A DNA stretch of 58,171 bases, taken from contig UQXF01000004.1 of NCBI GenBank assembly GCA_900544905.1, positions 1 to 58,171 on the forward strand, read 5' to 3'. The DNA comes from an uncultured Clostridium sp. (GTDB lineage: Bacteria > Bacillota > Clostridia > Lachnospirales > Lachnospiraceae). Below the pieces are notes generated by a model. The model saw only the letters and a list, made by a program, of their open reading frames with translations, made no database searches and was not told where the DNA came from. Position numbers and translations under genes: made by a program. Each line of letters begins with the position of its first letter. Position 1 is the stretch's first letter. Below are positions 17,537-25,269 of this stretch, piece after piece.

Positions 17537-17631
17537 TCTTGCAAAAAGCAGGTATATTCCTTGAAAATAAGTGTATTTAATGGACACAGGTTGAATATTT
17601 TACTAAAAATGGATTTTTTTCCAAGGAAAAC

Positions 17632-17660
17632 TTGACATGGCATATATCATGTTGTATAGT
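17632..17660 (+). promoter_or_regulatory. promoter of acpP
   Basis: TTGACA (17632-17637) and TATAGT (17655-17660) are 17 bases apart and lie about 85 bases before the acpP start. Confidence 0.8.
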
Positions 17661-17746
17661 CTTTGTGTTAGCAAGGTCAGGGGGTAGCACAGTATTATAA
17701 TGGTATCTTGACCAAGAGAATATTGAGTAAAAGGAGAAACTTTATT

Positions 17747-17980
17747 ATGCCAGAGAGAATGAAAGAAATTATTGCTGAGCAGCTTAGCGTAGATGCAAGC
17801 GAAATTGAATTATCATCCAACTTCAAGGAGGATTTAGAGGCTGATTCATTAGATTTATTTGAATTAGTTATGGCTCTTGAGGAAGAGTATGATGTTGAGA
17901 TTCCTTCAGAGGATTTAGAGAAGATTGCAACTGTTGAGGATATTGTTGAGTACTTAAAGGCTCATGGAGTAGAACTGTAA
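17747..17980 (+). CDS. acpP: acyl carrier protein
   Basis: This acidic 77-residue protein carries acyl chains in fatty acid synthesis. The phosphopantetheine attachment motif EADSLDLFEL has its Ser at residue 34, and the surrounding helices (VMALEEEYDVEIPSEDLEKI) match the ACP fold. The ATG at 17747, 10 bases after AAGGAG, is the true start; an upstream in-frame ATG at 17708 has no ribosome site. It stands alone, not inside a fab cluster, with its own strong promoter and a very strong terminator. It could serve general lipid synthesis or a dedicated pathway. Confidence 0.95.
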   Translation: MPERMKEIIAEQLSVDASEIELSSNFKEDLEADSLDLFELVMALEEEYDVEIPSEDLEKIATVEDIVEYLKAHGVEL

Positions 17981-17992
17981 AACAGAACAGAC

Positions 17993-18050
17993 TGACAGAA
18001 TAAAGAAAGACCACCGCATTTCAATGCAGTGGTCTTTCTTTATTCTGTCA
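17993..18050. terminator. very long perfect hairpin after acpP
   Basis: A 22-base arm (17993-18014), from TGACAGAATAAAGAAA to GACCAC, pairs perfectly with the arm ending at 18050. An inner GCATT/AATGC stem and a T-rich 3' side (TTTCTTTATT) follow. It lies between acpP and a convergent small gene whose stop codon is its last three bases, so it likely ends both transcripts. Confidence 0.85.
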
Positions 18051-18221
18051 CATTTGATGGCGGACAACACCATATTCATCATCTAACCGGAAGAAGGAAC
18101 AGGTGGTGTTTCTTCCCTGAAGAAATTTAACCATATCGTCTTCATCTAAATTCACATCACATTCATAGCAGTCCCATTCCTCGTCGTAGATGTAATGTAC
18201 ACACTGTTCACACAAGTCCAT
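18048..18221 (-). CDS. small cysteine-rich protein, DUF6472-like
   Basis: A 57-residue frame on the minus strand begins MDLCEQCVHYIYDEEWDCYE and ends VVRHQM. It has two CxxC pairs (Cys4/Cys7 and Cys18/Cys21) plus Cys41, suggesting a zinc or Fe-S knuckle. It also has an acidic middle (NLDEDDM) and the pattern FLQGRNTTCSFFRLDDEY. This layout fits the short DUF6472 proteins common in Lachnospiraceae, as far as I can recall the family; the function is unknown. A GGGAG site stands 9 bases before the ATG. Its stop codon coincides with the end of the acpP terminator hairpin. No stop interrupts the frame and the coding bias is normal, so I consider it a real gene. Confidence 0.82.
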   Translation of the reverse strand: MDLCEQCVHYIYDEEWDCYECDVNLDEDDMVKFLQGRNTTCSFFRLDDEYGVVRHQM

Positions 18222-18246
18222 AGCACTTTCTCCCTATTGCTCAGGC

Positions 18247-18323
18247 ATTTGCGAAACTCCTTGTTTCTCTATGCATAGTTGTTTATTTTACACAACCGGC
18301 GGTAAAAACAGAGTTTCGCAAAT
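18247..18323. repeat. 77-bp inverted-repeat element (TTTGCGAAACTC ends), short copy
   Basis: ATTTGCGAAACTC (18247-18259) and its exact complement GAGTTTCGCAAAT (18311-18323) bound a 77-base element. Read from its right end it goes TTGCGAAACTCTGTTTTT and then ACCG and GTTGTGTAA. The same series occurs at the left end of the longer element at 30182. No coding potential is seen. Confidence 0.75.
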
Positions 18324-18334
18324 ACGTATACATA

Positions 18335-19000
18335 TTACTGTGCATTCTCAATATCAATAAAGGATTCCAGCAGCGTCTGCAAATCCGTCTGGCTTACAGA
18401 ATATACAGTCTGGGAACCTGTCTGGGATGGAGATACGGTAACGTTGATAGTTACAGCATCCGCATATTCCAAGGCGTCCAGATTGGCTTTCATTGTATCA
18501 TACATATAATCCAATGCCAATTCCTCTAACTGCTCCTGGGTTGGAGTACGTCCTGCGTCCACCTCTTTCTGCGCATAATCCGTCAGGTACGCTTCTCCCT
18601 CTGACATGATATCCTTAAAAATCTGCAGCTTGTATGTGGTAACGGGTACAGAGTAGGAATCGTCATCATTTCTGGTGGCTTCGCCCACTTCGTATTTGAA
18701 GTTTTTGTATATGTCTATAAATAAGTTACGGAATTCTTCCTTTCTCTCATCGCTGATGTTATAGGAATCCAGATAGGAAATCTCTGTGTCAATACCCTGG
18801 TTGTAAAGTGCTTCCACATCTTCCACAGAGGTTTTTGTAATCTCGGCATATTCGGCAAATTCACCGTGGGTATTGGCATCTAAGCATGCCTTGATATAGG
18901 CACTTGCATCAAAGCCGGGAGTACAGCCGGTTACAATGCAGGCTGTTACCAGAATAAATGTCAAAAAAATAGATAGCTTCTTTGTGTTCGTTCTTTTCAT
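18335..19000 (-). CDS. lipoprotein of unknown function
   Basis: This 221-residue protein begins MKRTNTKKLSIFLTFILV and has the lipobox VTGC, so it should be a lipid-anchored surface protein after cleavage before Cys. The mature part is acidic and mainly helical, with no family I recognise. Its AYIKACLDANTHGEFAEYAE start and alternating helices resemble uncharacterised DUF5105-type lipoproteins, but that match is uncertain. The ATG at 19000 is favoured by AGGGAGAACAAT just before it, over the ATG at 19015. It stands alone on the minus strand downstream of the cellobiose phosphorylase terminator. Confidence 0.85.
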   Translation of the reverse strand: MKRTNTKKLSIFLTFILVTACIVTGCTPGFDASAYIKACLDANTHGEFAEYAEITKTSVEDVEALYNQGIDTEISYLDSYNISDERKEEFRNLFIDIYKNFKYEVGEATRNDDDSYSVPVTTYKLQIFKDIMSEGEAYLTDYAQKEVDAGRTPTQEQLEELALDYMYDTMKANLDALEYADAVTINVTVSPSQTGSQTVYSVSQTDLQTLLESFIDIENAQ

Positions 19001-19071
19001 ATTGTTCTCCCTCATTAAAATTATATTCTATTGCATTAAAATGGATGTATAATGCATAAGGCTCTACTGTA

Positions 19072-19105
19072 AAGAAAACCGATGTATGTAATATACACCG
19101 GTTCT
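19072..19105 (-). terminator. terminator of the cellobiose phosphorylase gene
   Basis: On the minus strand AACCGGTGTAT and ATACATCGGTT form an 11-base stem with one wobble, then TTTTCTTT. It lies about 85 bases after the stop codon at 19187. Confidence 0.75.
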
Positions 19106-19186
19106 CCTGTTTCTGTTGCCAGGCATCCTGCAGAAGGTGCCGGTGGCAGGTTCTGCAGGTAAATAAAATCTGTACTAGAATTATAT

Positions 19187-21640
19187 TTATCCCATTACAA
19201 CCTCTACTGTATGGGTCTTGCCGTCTCCGAATACCGGAAGGATATTGCCCTCGATTGCGTTACCATCAACGGTTACGCTCTTAATACCCTTGCATATATG
19301 GTCAGGGTTGGTAACGGTAATATCGAATACATCTCCGCGGAAGGTTCTGGAAGCCTTGAAGCCATCCCATGCAGATGGAATGGATGGGTCAATCTTCAGT
19401 CCGTCATAATCCGGAATCAGACCTAAAATGTACTGTGAAATTGCCACGAAGTTCCATGCAGCAGTACCAGTTAACCAGGAGTTCTTAGCCTCACCATGAC
19501 GTCCTGCATCCTTACCGGCAATCATCTGGGCATATACATAAGGCTCTGTTCTGTGAAGGTCTGAGTATTTCTCCTCACGGAAGGCAGGAGCAATCTTTGA
19601 GTAATACTCAAATGCCTTGTCTCCACGTCCGGCATAAGCCTCTGCACAGATAATCCATGCATTGTTGTGACAGAAGATACCGGCATTCTCCTTGTAGCCT
19701 GCAGGGTATGTAGAAATTTCACCATACTCAATATGATATTTTGTAAATGCAGGCTGGTTTAATACCAGACCGTGCTCGCAGTTTAACCATTTATCAATGC
19801 TGTTCAGGGTCTGGATATCATAACCCTTGTCCTTGCCAATCTCAGCCATAACAGCAAAGCCCTGTGGCTCGATGAAAATCTTACCCTCTTCGCATTCCTT
19901 GGAACCAACCTTGCGTCCTAAGTCATCATATGCACGTAAGAACCATTCTCCATCATAACCATGCTCGATGATGTTTGCTTTCATTTTATCAATCTCTGCC
20001 TGTGCAGCATCAGCCTTGTCGTCCATGCCTTTCTTTCTGCAAAGGGCAACATATTCAGGACCAGCGTAGCAGAATAAGGTAGCTACGAATAAAGACTCTG
20101 CAACCTTGGAATACTTGTCATCCCCATATTTAGGAGAGGTCCAGGTCTGGAAGCTCTCGCCAGGAGTGCTTGAGAAGCAGGAAAGGTTCAGACAGTCATT
20201 CCAGTCTGCTCTCATGGAAAGAGGTAATCCGTGAGGTCCCACATTGTTCACTACACGGTAGAAGGACTGCTGTAAATGATGCATCATAGGCTGAGCCAAT
20301 GACTCATCATTTCTATAAGGAACATTCTCATCTAAGATTGAGTAATCGCCTGTCTCCTTGATGTAAGCTGCGGTAGAAAGAATCATCCACAACGGGTCGT
20401 CAGAGAAATCACCACCAACAGCATCGTTACCCTTCTTGGTAAGCGGCTGGTACTGGTGGAAGCATCCGCCATCCTCAAACTGGGTAGCAGCCAGGTCTAA
20501 GATTCTTTCTCTTGCTCTGTCCGGAATCTGGTGAACAAAACCAAGTAAATCCTGATTAGAATCACGGAATCCCATTCCACGTCCGATACCGCTCTCGAAG
20601 TAAGAAGCAGAACGTGACATATTAAAGGTTACCATACACTGGTACTGGTTCCAGATGTTAACCATTCTGTCAACTTTCTCATCCGGAGTCTTAACGGTAT
20701 ACTTGGAAAGTAAATCCTCCCATGTTGCCTTAAGGGCTGCCAGAGCAGCATCTGCCTTTTCAGCGGTGTTGAACTGTTCAATCATAGCGTATGCCTTGTC
20801 CTTCTTCATGGAACCATCGGCATTCCACTTGTCCTCACCGTTTTCTACATAACCTAAAATAAATACATAATCTTTGCTCTCACCAGCCTCTAAGGAAACC
20901 TTAATGCTGTGGGAAGCAATAGGAGACCATCCGTCTGCCTTGGAATTATTGGACTTGCCAGCCATAACTGCATCCGGATTGCCAAATCCATTGTAAAGTC
21001 CCATAAAGGACTCTCTATCACAATCATATCCATCGATATCTGCATTTACAGTGTAGAATGCAAAATGGTCACGACGCTCCTTGTATTCTGTCTTGTGGAA
21101 TAAAGTAGAGCCCTCAACCTCAACCTCACCGGTGTTAAAGTTTCTCTGGAAGTTGGTGGAGTCATCCTCTGCGTTCCATAAACACCACTCTAAGAAAGAA
21201 AAGAAAGTAAATTCTTTCTTGGCAGAACCGGTGTTGGTTAATGTAACCTTCTGAACCTCACCCTTGAAGTCCTGAGGAACAAAGAAAGTAACCTTTGCCT
21301 CTAAATCATTTTTCTTACCGGTAATCTGGGTATATCCCATACCGTGGCGGCACTCGTAAGAATCTAACTCGGTCTTAACCGGAGACCAGCCCGGATTCCA
21401 TATGGTTCCGTTCTCGTTGATATAGAAATAACGTCCGCCCATATCAACTGGAACATTGTTATAACGATAACGTGTAATTCTTCTAAGACGTGCGTCCTTG
21501 TAGAAGCTGTAACCTCCTGCCGTATTGGAAATCAGTGAGAAGAAATCCTGTGTTCCCAAGTAGTTAATCCATGGATATGGAGTCTTAGGCGATGTGATGA
21601 CATATTCCTTATTGGCGTCATCAAAGTAACCAAATTTCAT
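19187..21640 (-). CDS. cellobiose phosphorylase (GH94)
   Basis: This 817-residue protein has the full length and start (MKFGYFDDANKEYVITSPKT) of family GH94 cellobiose phosphorylases. These split cellobiose with phosphate to glucose-1-phosphate and glucose inside the cell and save one ATP. The N-terminal beta-sandwich is followed by an (alpha/alpha)6 barrel. The segment MRADWNDCLNLSC holds the general acid Asp482, and GRGMGFRDSNQDLLGF binds substrate. The length argues for cellobiose rather than cellodextrin phosphorylase, which is longer. It has its own minus-strand promoter, and a mutarotase gene lies just upstream in the same direction. No transporter is in the window, so cellobiose must be imported from elsewhere. 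Confidence 0.95.
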   Translation of the reverse strand: MKFGYFDDANKEYVITSPKTPYPWINYLGTQDFFSLISNTAGGYSFYKDARLRRITRYRYNNVPVDMGGRYFYINENGTIWNPGWSPVKTELDSYECRHGMGYTQITGKKNDLEAKVTFFVPQDFKGEVQKVTLTNTGSAKKEFTFFSFLEWCLWNAEDDSTNFQRNFNTGEVEVEGSTLFHKTEYKERRDHFAFYTVNADIDGYDCDRESFMGLYNGFGNPDAVMAGKSNNSKADGWSPIASHSIKVSLEAGESKDYVFILGYVENGEDKWNADGSMKKDKAYAMIEQFNTAEKADAALAALKATWEDLLSKYTVKTPDEKVDRMVNIWNQYQCMVTFNMSRSASYFESGIGRGMGFRDSNQDLLGFVHQIPDRARERILDLAATQFEDGGCFHQYQPLTKKGNDAVGGDFSDDPLWMILSTAAYIKETGDYSILDENVPYRNDESLAQPMMHHLQQSFYRVVNNVGPHGLPLSMRADWNDCLNLSCFSSTPGESFQTWTSPKYGDDKYSKVAESLFVATLFCYAGPEYVALCRKKGMDDKADAAQAEIDKMKANIIEHGYDGEWFLRAYDDLGRKVGSKECEEGKIFIEPQGFAVMAEIGKDKGYDIQTLNSIDKWLNCEHGLVLNQPAFTKYHIEYGEISTYPAGYKENAGIFCHNNAWIICAEAYAGRGDKAFEYYSKIAPAFREEKYSDLHRTEPYVYAQMIAGKDAGRHGEAKNSWLTGTAAWNFVAISQYILGLIPDYDGLKIDPSIPSAWDGFKASRTFRGDVFDITVTNPDHICKGIKSVTVDGNAIEGNILPVFGDGKTHTVEVVMG

Positions 21641-21716
21641 GTGTGTAATACCTCTCTTTCATTTGACTTTAATGCGAAATCAAGCTCTCCGGTCTGGAAA
21701 ACAGCCGTATGCGTAT

Positions 21717-21745
21717 ATTATATTATAAATGACTATAAAACACAA
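21717..21745 (-). promoter_or_regulatory. promoter of the cellobiose phosphorylase gene
   Basis: On the minus strand TTGTGT (21740-21745) and TATAAT (21717-21722) are 17 bases apart, about 75 bases before the start at 21640. A weak GCGTA/TACGC hairpin with a T run just upstream may end part of the mutarotase transcript. Confidence 0.7.
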
Positions 21746-21763
21746 GAAAAAGCGTATCTGAAA

Positions 21764-22768
21764 TTACGCCGTAAAAATGTGTTCTGTTACCGTTTTGCTC
21801 TCCTTTGGAGCCAGCTCTATATATCCGGTTTCCTCAGCCGGCATGTCCAGATTTGGTGCATCAATCATCCAGGTCATTGGTTCTGGACAGTAGTAATCCT
21901 TAGTTCCACGGTCGTTCCATACAATAAAGAATTTGAAGGTCTCATCTACCTCATAGCAGATGCGTTTTCCGGTAACCTGTTCCGTCATGATGGCGCCGTA
22001 GAATGGTCTGCCGTCCAGTTCGCCGGTTTTCACAACATACATGTCGTTGTCAATTGGTACCTTGTTTACCAGCTGGGTGCCATTTACATATTTCTCGTCA
22101 TAGGCGGATAATGCTTTCAGCTCACCGGTTGGGAGGCGGCGTTCATTCATGACACAGCGTTTCACTGCCGGTATCTGAATCCGGATATCCTTTCCCTTTC
22201 CGCCCTTTACGAATGGGGCTTTAAATGCTGTATGGTTGCAGACACCATATGGCATCTGTCTGTCGGAAAGATTGGTCAGGGTAAAGCTGTAGTGCATGCC
22301 CGTTTCGTCTAATATGAATTCGTAGTCTGCCTGGAAGCTGACAGGAAAATATTCGAAGAACAAATCCTTTTCATCATAGATATACTGTGTCTTTACAATG
22401 GCTTTACCGCCATCCACTGCAGCTTCTGTAACAGTATGGTTTCTTTTATGTAAAAAGCCGTGAATATAATTCTGAAAGCGTCCCTCATTCACCGGCAGCT
22501 GATAGACTGCATCGGAAACACGCAGTCTGCCGTGATTCAGGCGGTTTGGAATATAAAGCGTAGGCATTCCGTACACTTCCGGGGAAGCGGTCAGCTTCTT
22601 TATGGGCGATTTCTTGTGATAACGCAGAATCTCAATCTTATGGCTGCAATCCCTGAGTCTTGCAATATTACTTCCCACCGTAGGTGCAATAATTGCAAGA
22701 TAGCCTCCTGCTTTCATTTCAATCACAGGTGCTCCGTCCAATTGTATCTCTTTACAACTTGTCTTCAT
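21764..22768 (-). CDS. aldose 1-epimerase / galactose mutarotase-like protein
   Basis: This 334-residue protein has the beta-sandwich pattern of the mutarotase superfamily. Seen are the catalytic-type His in VCNHTAFKAP, the substrate-binding PNRLNHGRLRV near the N-terminus, and late GFLHKRNH and VWNDRGTKDYYCPEPMTWMID. Members interconvert alpha and beta anomers of glucose, galactose or sugar phosphates. Positioned just before cellobiose phosphorylase, it may supply the right anomer of glucose or cellobiose; this link is inference. The ATG at 22768, after GGGAG, is chosen because the longer frame to 23026 reads through the promoter region and encodes unrelated sequence. Confidence 0.85.
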   Translation of the reverse strand: MKTSCKEIQLDGAPVIEMKAGGYLAIIAPTVGSNIARLRDCSHKIEILRYHKKSPIKKLTASPEVYGMPTLYIPNRLNHGRLRVSDAVYQLPVNEGRFQNYIHGFLHKRNHTVTEAAVDGGKAIVKTQYIYDEKDLFFEYFPVSFQADYEFILDETGMHYSFTLTNLSDRQMPYGVCNHTAFKAPFVKGGKGKDIRIQIPAVKRCVMNERRLPTGELKALSAYDEKYVNGTQLVNKVPIDNDMYVVKTGELDGRPFYGAIMTEQVTGKRICYEVDETFKFFIVWNDRGTKDYYCPEPMTWMIDAPNLDMPAEETGYIELAPKESKTVTEHIFTA

Positions 22769-22813
22769 TAAAAATAATTCTCCCTTCCGATTATAAACAA
22801 TTACCTGAGGCAC

Positions 22814-22835
22814 AATATCTTTGTGAAAAGATATT
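22814..22835. promoter_or_regulatory. 22-bp palindromic operator candidate
   Basis: AATATCTTT (22814-22822) and AAAGATATT (22827-22835) are exact inverted repeats separated by GTGA. The site lies 46 bases before the mutarotase start and beside the dinB promoter. On the minus strand an extended -10 box (TGC then TATACT, 22886-22894) would start a mutarotase transcript upstream of it. Confidence 0.5.
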
Positions 22836-22863
22836 TGCATCAGAATATTAACTGTAATAAAAT
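22835..22863 (+). promoter_or_regulatory. candidate dinB promoter
   Basis: TTGCAT (22835-22840) and TAAAAT (22858-22863) are 17 bases apart, about 90 bases before the dinB start. No clear LexA box (GAAC-N4-GTTC) is present. Confidence 0.4.
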
Positions 22864-22950
22864 ATAATGTATATATGCGAAATATAGTATAGCATAAATC
22901 GGGCGGTTCGGAAACAAAAAAGAGTATGGAATTTGAAAGGATATCAGAAA

Positions 22951-24165
22951 ATGCTGCCAGACAGAGAAAAAAATACCGTATATTTTCATATTGATGTAAA
23001 TAATGCTTATCTAAGCTGGGAGGCATTATACCGCATGCAGGAGTTAGGGGAGACAGAGGATATCCGGGAATTAGACGCTATTATCGGTGGAGACATTTCC
23101 AAGCGGCACGGCGTGGTGCTTGCAAAGTCCCAGTCGGCAAAGAAATACGGGGTGCGGACCGGAGAACCGGTGGTTTCTGCCCTGAAAAAATGTCCCGGAC
23201 TCCGTTCCTTTAAACCGCATATGTGGTATTATAAGCAGCGTTCAAAGGAGCTGATGCAGCTGTTTCAGAAGTATGCGCCGGTGGTGGACCAGTATTCCAT
23301 TGATGAGGCCTTTTTAGACATGTCAGGCACCTATACCCTTTATGGCGACCCGGTGGCATTTGCCCACAGGCTCAAGGATGAAATCCGGGAAACGCTGGAC
23401 TTTACCGTCAATATCGGCATTTCCTCCAACAGGCTGCTGGCGAAGATGGCAAGTGACTTTTCCAAGCCGGACAAGGTCCATACCCTGTTCCCGGAGGAAA
23501 TACAGGAGAAAATGTGGCCGCTTCCGGTGGAGGATTTGTTCTATGTGGGAAAATCGACTGCGGACAGGCTGCATACTCTTGGAATCCATACCATCGGAGA
23601 TATTGCCAAGAGCGATTTGTCTGTGCTGAAAGCCCATTTTAAAAGCCATGGGGAGGTTATATATAACTTTGCCAACGGAATTGATTTGACACTGGAGGAC
23701 CGGACAGAGGCAGTACAAAAGGGATATGGCAATTCCACTACAATACCCTATGACATCAAGGAGGCGGAGGATGCGTACCATACAATTATGGGACTGTGTG
23801 AGTCGGTTTGCAGCCGTATGCGGAAGGATGATGTACAGGCGGCTGTGCTGTCAGTGGAGCTTAAGGATAGCAATTTTGTGGTGAAAAGGCATCAGAGGAC
23901 ACTGCTTTCCCCAACGGATGTGACGGACGAATGCTATAAGACCGCCTGTGAGCTCTTCGATGAATTATGGGATGGCTCACCTATCCGGCTGATTGGCGTG
24001 GCGGCAAATAAGGTGACAGAAAATGGAATGCGGCAGCTTAATTTGTTTGATATGGAAAGTCATGATAAATTGAAAAATCTGGATATGGCGCTGGATTCCA
24101 TAAGGGAAAAATATGGCTCCGGTGCGGTGATGAGAGGAAGCTTTTATCAGAAGCCAGAGGAATAG
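22951..24165 (+). CDS. dinB: DNA polymerase IV (Y-family)
   Basis: This 404-residue protein is a DinB-type translesion polymerase. The catalytic acidic residues are in FHIDVNNAYLSWEA and YSIDEAFLDMSG, and the palm, finger and little-finger domains span the usual length. Near the C-terminus RQLNLFDME contains QLNLF, the expected beta-clamp binding peptide. It copies damaged or distorted DNA with low fidelity. The ATG at 22951 is preceded by AAAGGA at 9 bases; a TTG at 22933 is a weaker alternative. Its stop is 8 bases from the stop of the convergent HD-domain gene, without a visible terminator. Confidence 0.95.
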   Translation: MLPDREKNTVYFHIDVNNAYLSWEALYRMQELGETEDIRELDAIIGGDISKRHGVVLAKSQSAKKYGVRTGEPVVSALKKCPGLRSFKPHMWYYKQRSKELMQLFQKYAPVVDQYSIDEAFLDMSGTYTLYGDPVAFAHRLKDEIRETLDFTVNIGISSNRLLAKMASDFSKPDKVHTLFPEEIQEKMWPLPVEDLFYVGKSTADRLHTLGIHTIGDIAKSDLSVLKAHFKSHGEVIYNFANGIDLTLEDRTEAVQKGYGNSTTIPYDIKEAEDAYHTIMGLCESVCSRMRKDDVQAAVLSVELKDSNFVVKRHQRTLLSPTDVTDECYKTACELFDELWDGSPIRLIGVAANKVTENGMRQLNLFDMESHDKLKNLDMALDSIREKYGSGAVMRGSFYQKPEE

Positions 24166-24173
24166 ATAAGAAT

Positions 24174-24620
24174 TTACAGAAGTCCCTGCTTTTCGTATTC
24201 TTTGAGCTTGTTTAAAATGACGCCGTGATATTTTTCATACTTGGCAAAACGTGCCTCGTCCTTTGGTGTAGGAAATGGAATCCGGTCGCGGTTCATGTTG
24301 TCCTCTATGTCGTAAAGCTTGACCTGCGTTGCCAGGGGATTTGTGAGAACCCGGTTGATAAAATGTCCATAGTCCTCGCCCTTTTCTTTGGTAATGCAGG
24401 AAATTGCAGCGAGAATCTCTTCGGAAAAGCCCTCCATGCGGAGCATGTCCAGGGTGACAGGGGTGTCCTCTACGGTATCATGCAGGATTCCCACTATCAT
24501 TTCGGTTTCGTTTTTCCCACGGAGCATAACCCGCATTGGGTGGAGAATATAGATTTTTCCGGCTTTATCAATCTGCCCCCTGTGTGCTTCCACAGCAATT
24601 TCAATCGCTTTTTCTAACAT
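24174..24620 (-). CDS. small HD-domain alarmone hydrolase (MESH1/SAH-like)
   Basis: This 148-residue protein consists of only an HD domain like the hydrolase half of RelA/SpoT. The metal-binding set is visible: HPMRVML (His), GILHDTVEDT (HD pair) and LYDIEDNMNR (Asp). Small stand-alone hydrolases of this type degrade (p)ppGpp or related nucleotides. The ATG at 24620 has GGAG 6 bases upstream. A RelQ-type synthetase is encoded at 46.2 kb, so both arms of alarmone turnover are represented in the window. Substrate assignment is by family only. Confidence 0.85.
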   Translation of the reverse strand: MLEKAIEIAVEAHRGQIDKAGKIYILHPMRVMLRGKNETEMIVGILHDTVEDTPVTLDMLRMEGFSEEILAAISCITKEKGEDYGHFINRVLTNPLATQVKLYDIEDNMNRDRIPFPTPKDEARFAKYEKYHGVILNKLKEYEKQGLL

Positions 24621-24745
24621 ATCAGTCTCCTTATGCTCCGACAGGCTTCTTCATTTACACTTATGCGTATCATACCCTATTTTTTTTGATTCTACAAGGG
24701 GTCGGGGAATAGAAATGAAGAAAAAATTAAGATTTTATTTCCAGC

Positions 24746-24773
24746 TTCCACTTTGCAGGATTTGTGGTATGAT
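24746..24773 (+). promoter_or_regulatory. extended -10 promoter before the long leader
   Basis: TTCCAC (24746-24751) and TATGAT (24768-24773) are 16 bases apart, and TGG precedes the -10 box, giving a TGn extension. The first downstream start codon is 214 bases away. Confidence 0.45.
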
Positions 24774-24986
24774 ACATATTGGATACAGAGAATAGAAAAA
24801 ATGGGATGCACAAACCCACAGAATCGGAATATACTAAGGTTATAAGAAAATTCGCCTTTGAATATTTCACCGGGTAATCTGGAGCAGAAGGTGCAGCCAC
24901 TGGCTGTGGAGTTAGCGTTGTGGGAAAATACAGGAATAAGTTACATTTTAGAATCAAGGGCTTTATCATAGGAGAGGATAACAGGC
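24774..24986 (+). other. long uncharacterised leader before the GIY-YIG gene
   Basis: This gap holds no convincing gene. Short helices can be drawn: TGGG with CCCA at about 24804-24821, CCGG with CTGG, CACC with GGTG, and CAGCC with GGCTG in the 24880-24915 area. No riboswitch class is recognised. One frame is open for 41 codons from about 24846 to 24970 (it contains NLEQKVQPLAVELALWENTG), but it has no start codon, so it could be the tail of a decayed gene. The upstream part, 24621-24745, is AT-rich and shows nothing. Confidence 0.35.
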
Positions 24987-25265
24987 GTGAAGGATAAGGA
25001 TATACATACACAGGAGCTGGCATATACCTATATTGTGCTGTGTGCAGACGGAACCCTTTATACCGGATGGACCAATCATTTAGAGGAGAGAATACGGTGC
25101 CATAATGCGGGAAAGGGAGCGAAATACACCAGGGCACGGCTTCCGGTACGTCTGGTGTATTATGAGAGTTTTTCCACAAAGCAGGAAGCCATGCAGCGGG
25201 AGTATGCCATAAAGCAGCTAAGCCGGGAGGACAAGCTTAAGCTGATTGAATCAGACAAGAGATGA
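24987..25265 (+). CDS. GIY-YIG nuclease-family protein (UPF0213/YhbQ-like)
   Basis: This 92-residue protein is a single GIY-YIG domain. It has YTYIVLCADGTLYTGWTN (the GIY and YIG positions are Y-I-V and Y-T-G), the catalytic-type Arg in HLEERIRCHNAGKGAKYT, and the Glu in KQEAMQREYAIKQLSR. Members of the YhbQ/YazA group are putative DNA endonucleases of uncertain role. The start is a GTG at 24987 with AGGAGAGG upstream. Its stop lies 4 bases before the start of the next gene, so translation is coupled with the amidase. Confidence 0.9.
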   Translation: MKDKDIHTQELAYTYIVLCADGTLYTGWTNHLEERIRCHNAGKGAKYTRARLPVRLVYYESFSTKQEAMQREYAIKQLSREDKLKLIESDKR

Positions 25266-25269
25266 AGAA

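Noticed and set aside
22769..23026. An 86-residue N-terminal extension of the mutarotase
   Set aside because: It would read across the promoter and palindrome region and overlap the start of dinB, and the extension is unlike the family.
24774..24986. A ydaO c-di-AMP or cobalamin riboswitch in the leader
   Set aside because: Short similarities (GCCACTG, CCGGGTAATC) occur, but the conserved core motifs and junctions of either class are missing.
24727..25179. A 150-codon minus-strand frame over the leader and the GIY-YIG gene
   Set aside because: The product is rich in Pro, Tyr and His with no domain, and it overlaps the well-supported GIY-YIG gene.
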